Of a DNA stretch of 64,000 nt, positions 63,722 to 64,000 are shown piece after piece (positions within the stretch are counted from its first letter, which is position 1; every line of letters begins with the position of its first letter). Made by a program: the position numbers and the translations under genes. The notes under the pieces are model-generated. The model was not told the origin of the DNA, did not search any database, and saw only the letters and a list, made by a program, of their open reading frames with translations. Source of the stretch: Bacillus_BD sp050389805 (GTDB taxonomy: Bacteria > Bacillota > Bacilli > Bacillales > Cytobacillaceae). The stretch is taken from the NCBI RefSeq assembly GCF_050389805.1, contig NZ_CP130945.1, positions 1,550,001 to 1,614,000 of the forward strand, read 5' to 3'.

Positions 63722-64000
63722 TTAGAGTGGTGGATTTTCCACACCTAAGTGAATCCAATCTTCTTTAGGGGGTCCATAAACTCCAAAAGGTTGAATTCCT
63801 GATTGCCGCATCAGAACGGTAACTTGTCCACGAAGATGGACAATCTATTTAATTTTAATGAGTCCCACTAAAATTTGAGCAGTAATTTCTTTTCTGCCAA
63901 ATGCTGTTTGCACTTCATTCAAAGATTGGTTTGTTCATTGTTCTTCAATAACTTTGCTTGCATAAAAACTAATTTAGGTAAAGGTTTCAACCATTTCTTT
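63722..64000 (-). pseudogene. DinB family protein, three in-frame stops, cut by the window edge
   Basis: One continuous minus-strand frame reads, from the edge, KEMVETFT-stop-ISFYASKVIEEQ-stop-TNQSLNEVQTAFGRKEITAQ, ILVGLIKIK-stop-IVHLRGQVTVLMRQSGIQPF, GVYGPPKEDWIHLG, ending at 63722. This is the C-terminal half of a DinB/DUF664 protein, whose last helix normally reads HH-RGQ-x-TV-x-MRQ-x-G. The stops are at 63974 (TAA), 63935 (TGA, probably from TGG) and 63845 (TAG). The frame is undisturbed otherwise, so decay is by point mutation. The first half lies beyond the window. Confidence 0.75.

Overview
The window comes from a low-GC, Gram-positive, spore-forming member of the Bacillaceae. Signs of this are a complete Bacillus-type 16S-23S-5S operon, RNase J, a 43-residue Sda sporulation checkpoint protein, a CspB-like cold shock protein, an S-box (SAM-I) riboswitch, many AGGAGG ribosome binding sites, many TTG/GTG starts and Bacillaceae-specific families (DUF5412, DUF3231, CBO0543, DUF2294, YkyA). 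I cannot fix the genus from sequence alone.

Layout. 0-8.7 kb: ndk, a decaying minus-strand cluster (CBO0543 frameshifted, FAD oxidoreductase intact, DUF3231 with an internal stop), a two-gene ABC exporter, then small single genes (DUF1801, methyltransferase, DCC thiol oxidoreductase, DUF5412, a lipoprotein, two small membrane proteins) and a cold shock gene. 8.9-18.9 kb: a TolB-like propeller protein, a tandem pair of related lipoproteins of which one carries an OmpA domain, a disrupted peroxiredoxin whose active-site codon is UGA, a short UvrC homologue, and a few hypotheticals. 19.3-24.7 kb: the rRNA operon with three tandem promoters. 24.8-29.1 kb: RNase J, a decayed second 5S copy, and a YkyA lipoprotein/polysaccharide deacetylase pair. 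29.6-34.7 kb: a PAS-GGDEF-EAL protein, a histidine phosphatase and the MurT/GatD lipid II amidation pair.

35.2-37.6 kb is a self-contained TnpB-type element: near-consensus promoter overlapped by a LexA-like operator, an atypical 513-residue TnpB with no zinc ribbon, and about 350 nt of hairpin-rich non-coding sequence ending at a 15-bp inverted repeat that also occurs upstream. 37.8-53.4 kb holds an EamA transporter, a giant secreted phosphodiester glycosidase/metallophosphatase, DUF2294, sda, a degenerate plasmid-mobilisation protein, an M20 peptidase with an MFS transporter, an AraC-GH39 fusion and a CDF metal exporter. 53.7-64 kb holds a YdeI/OmdA protein, two SDRs, an XRE-membrane operon, an S-box-controlled orphan gene, a secreted 5'-nucleotidase, a GntP permease with 3-hydroxybutyrate dehydrogenase, and a decayed DinB gene at the edge.

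Two themes cross the window. First, gene decay: at least six genes carry stops, frameshifts or truncations. Second, several families of short palindromic intergenic repeats, mostly placed directly behind stop codons or between convergent genes, where they look like portable terminators. The observations I rate highest are the UGA/SECIS-like peroxiredoxin, the LexA-controlled TnpB element with its candidate guide RNA, the S-box-controlled unknown gene and the conserved-loop repeat family.
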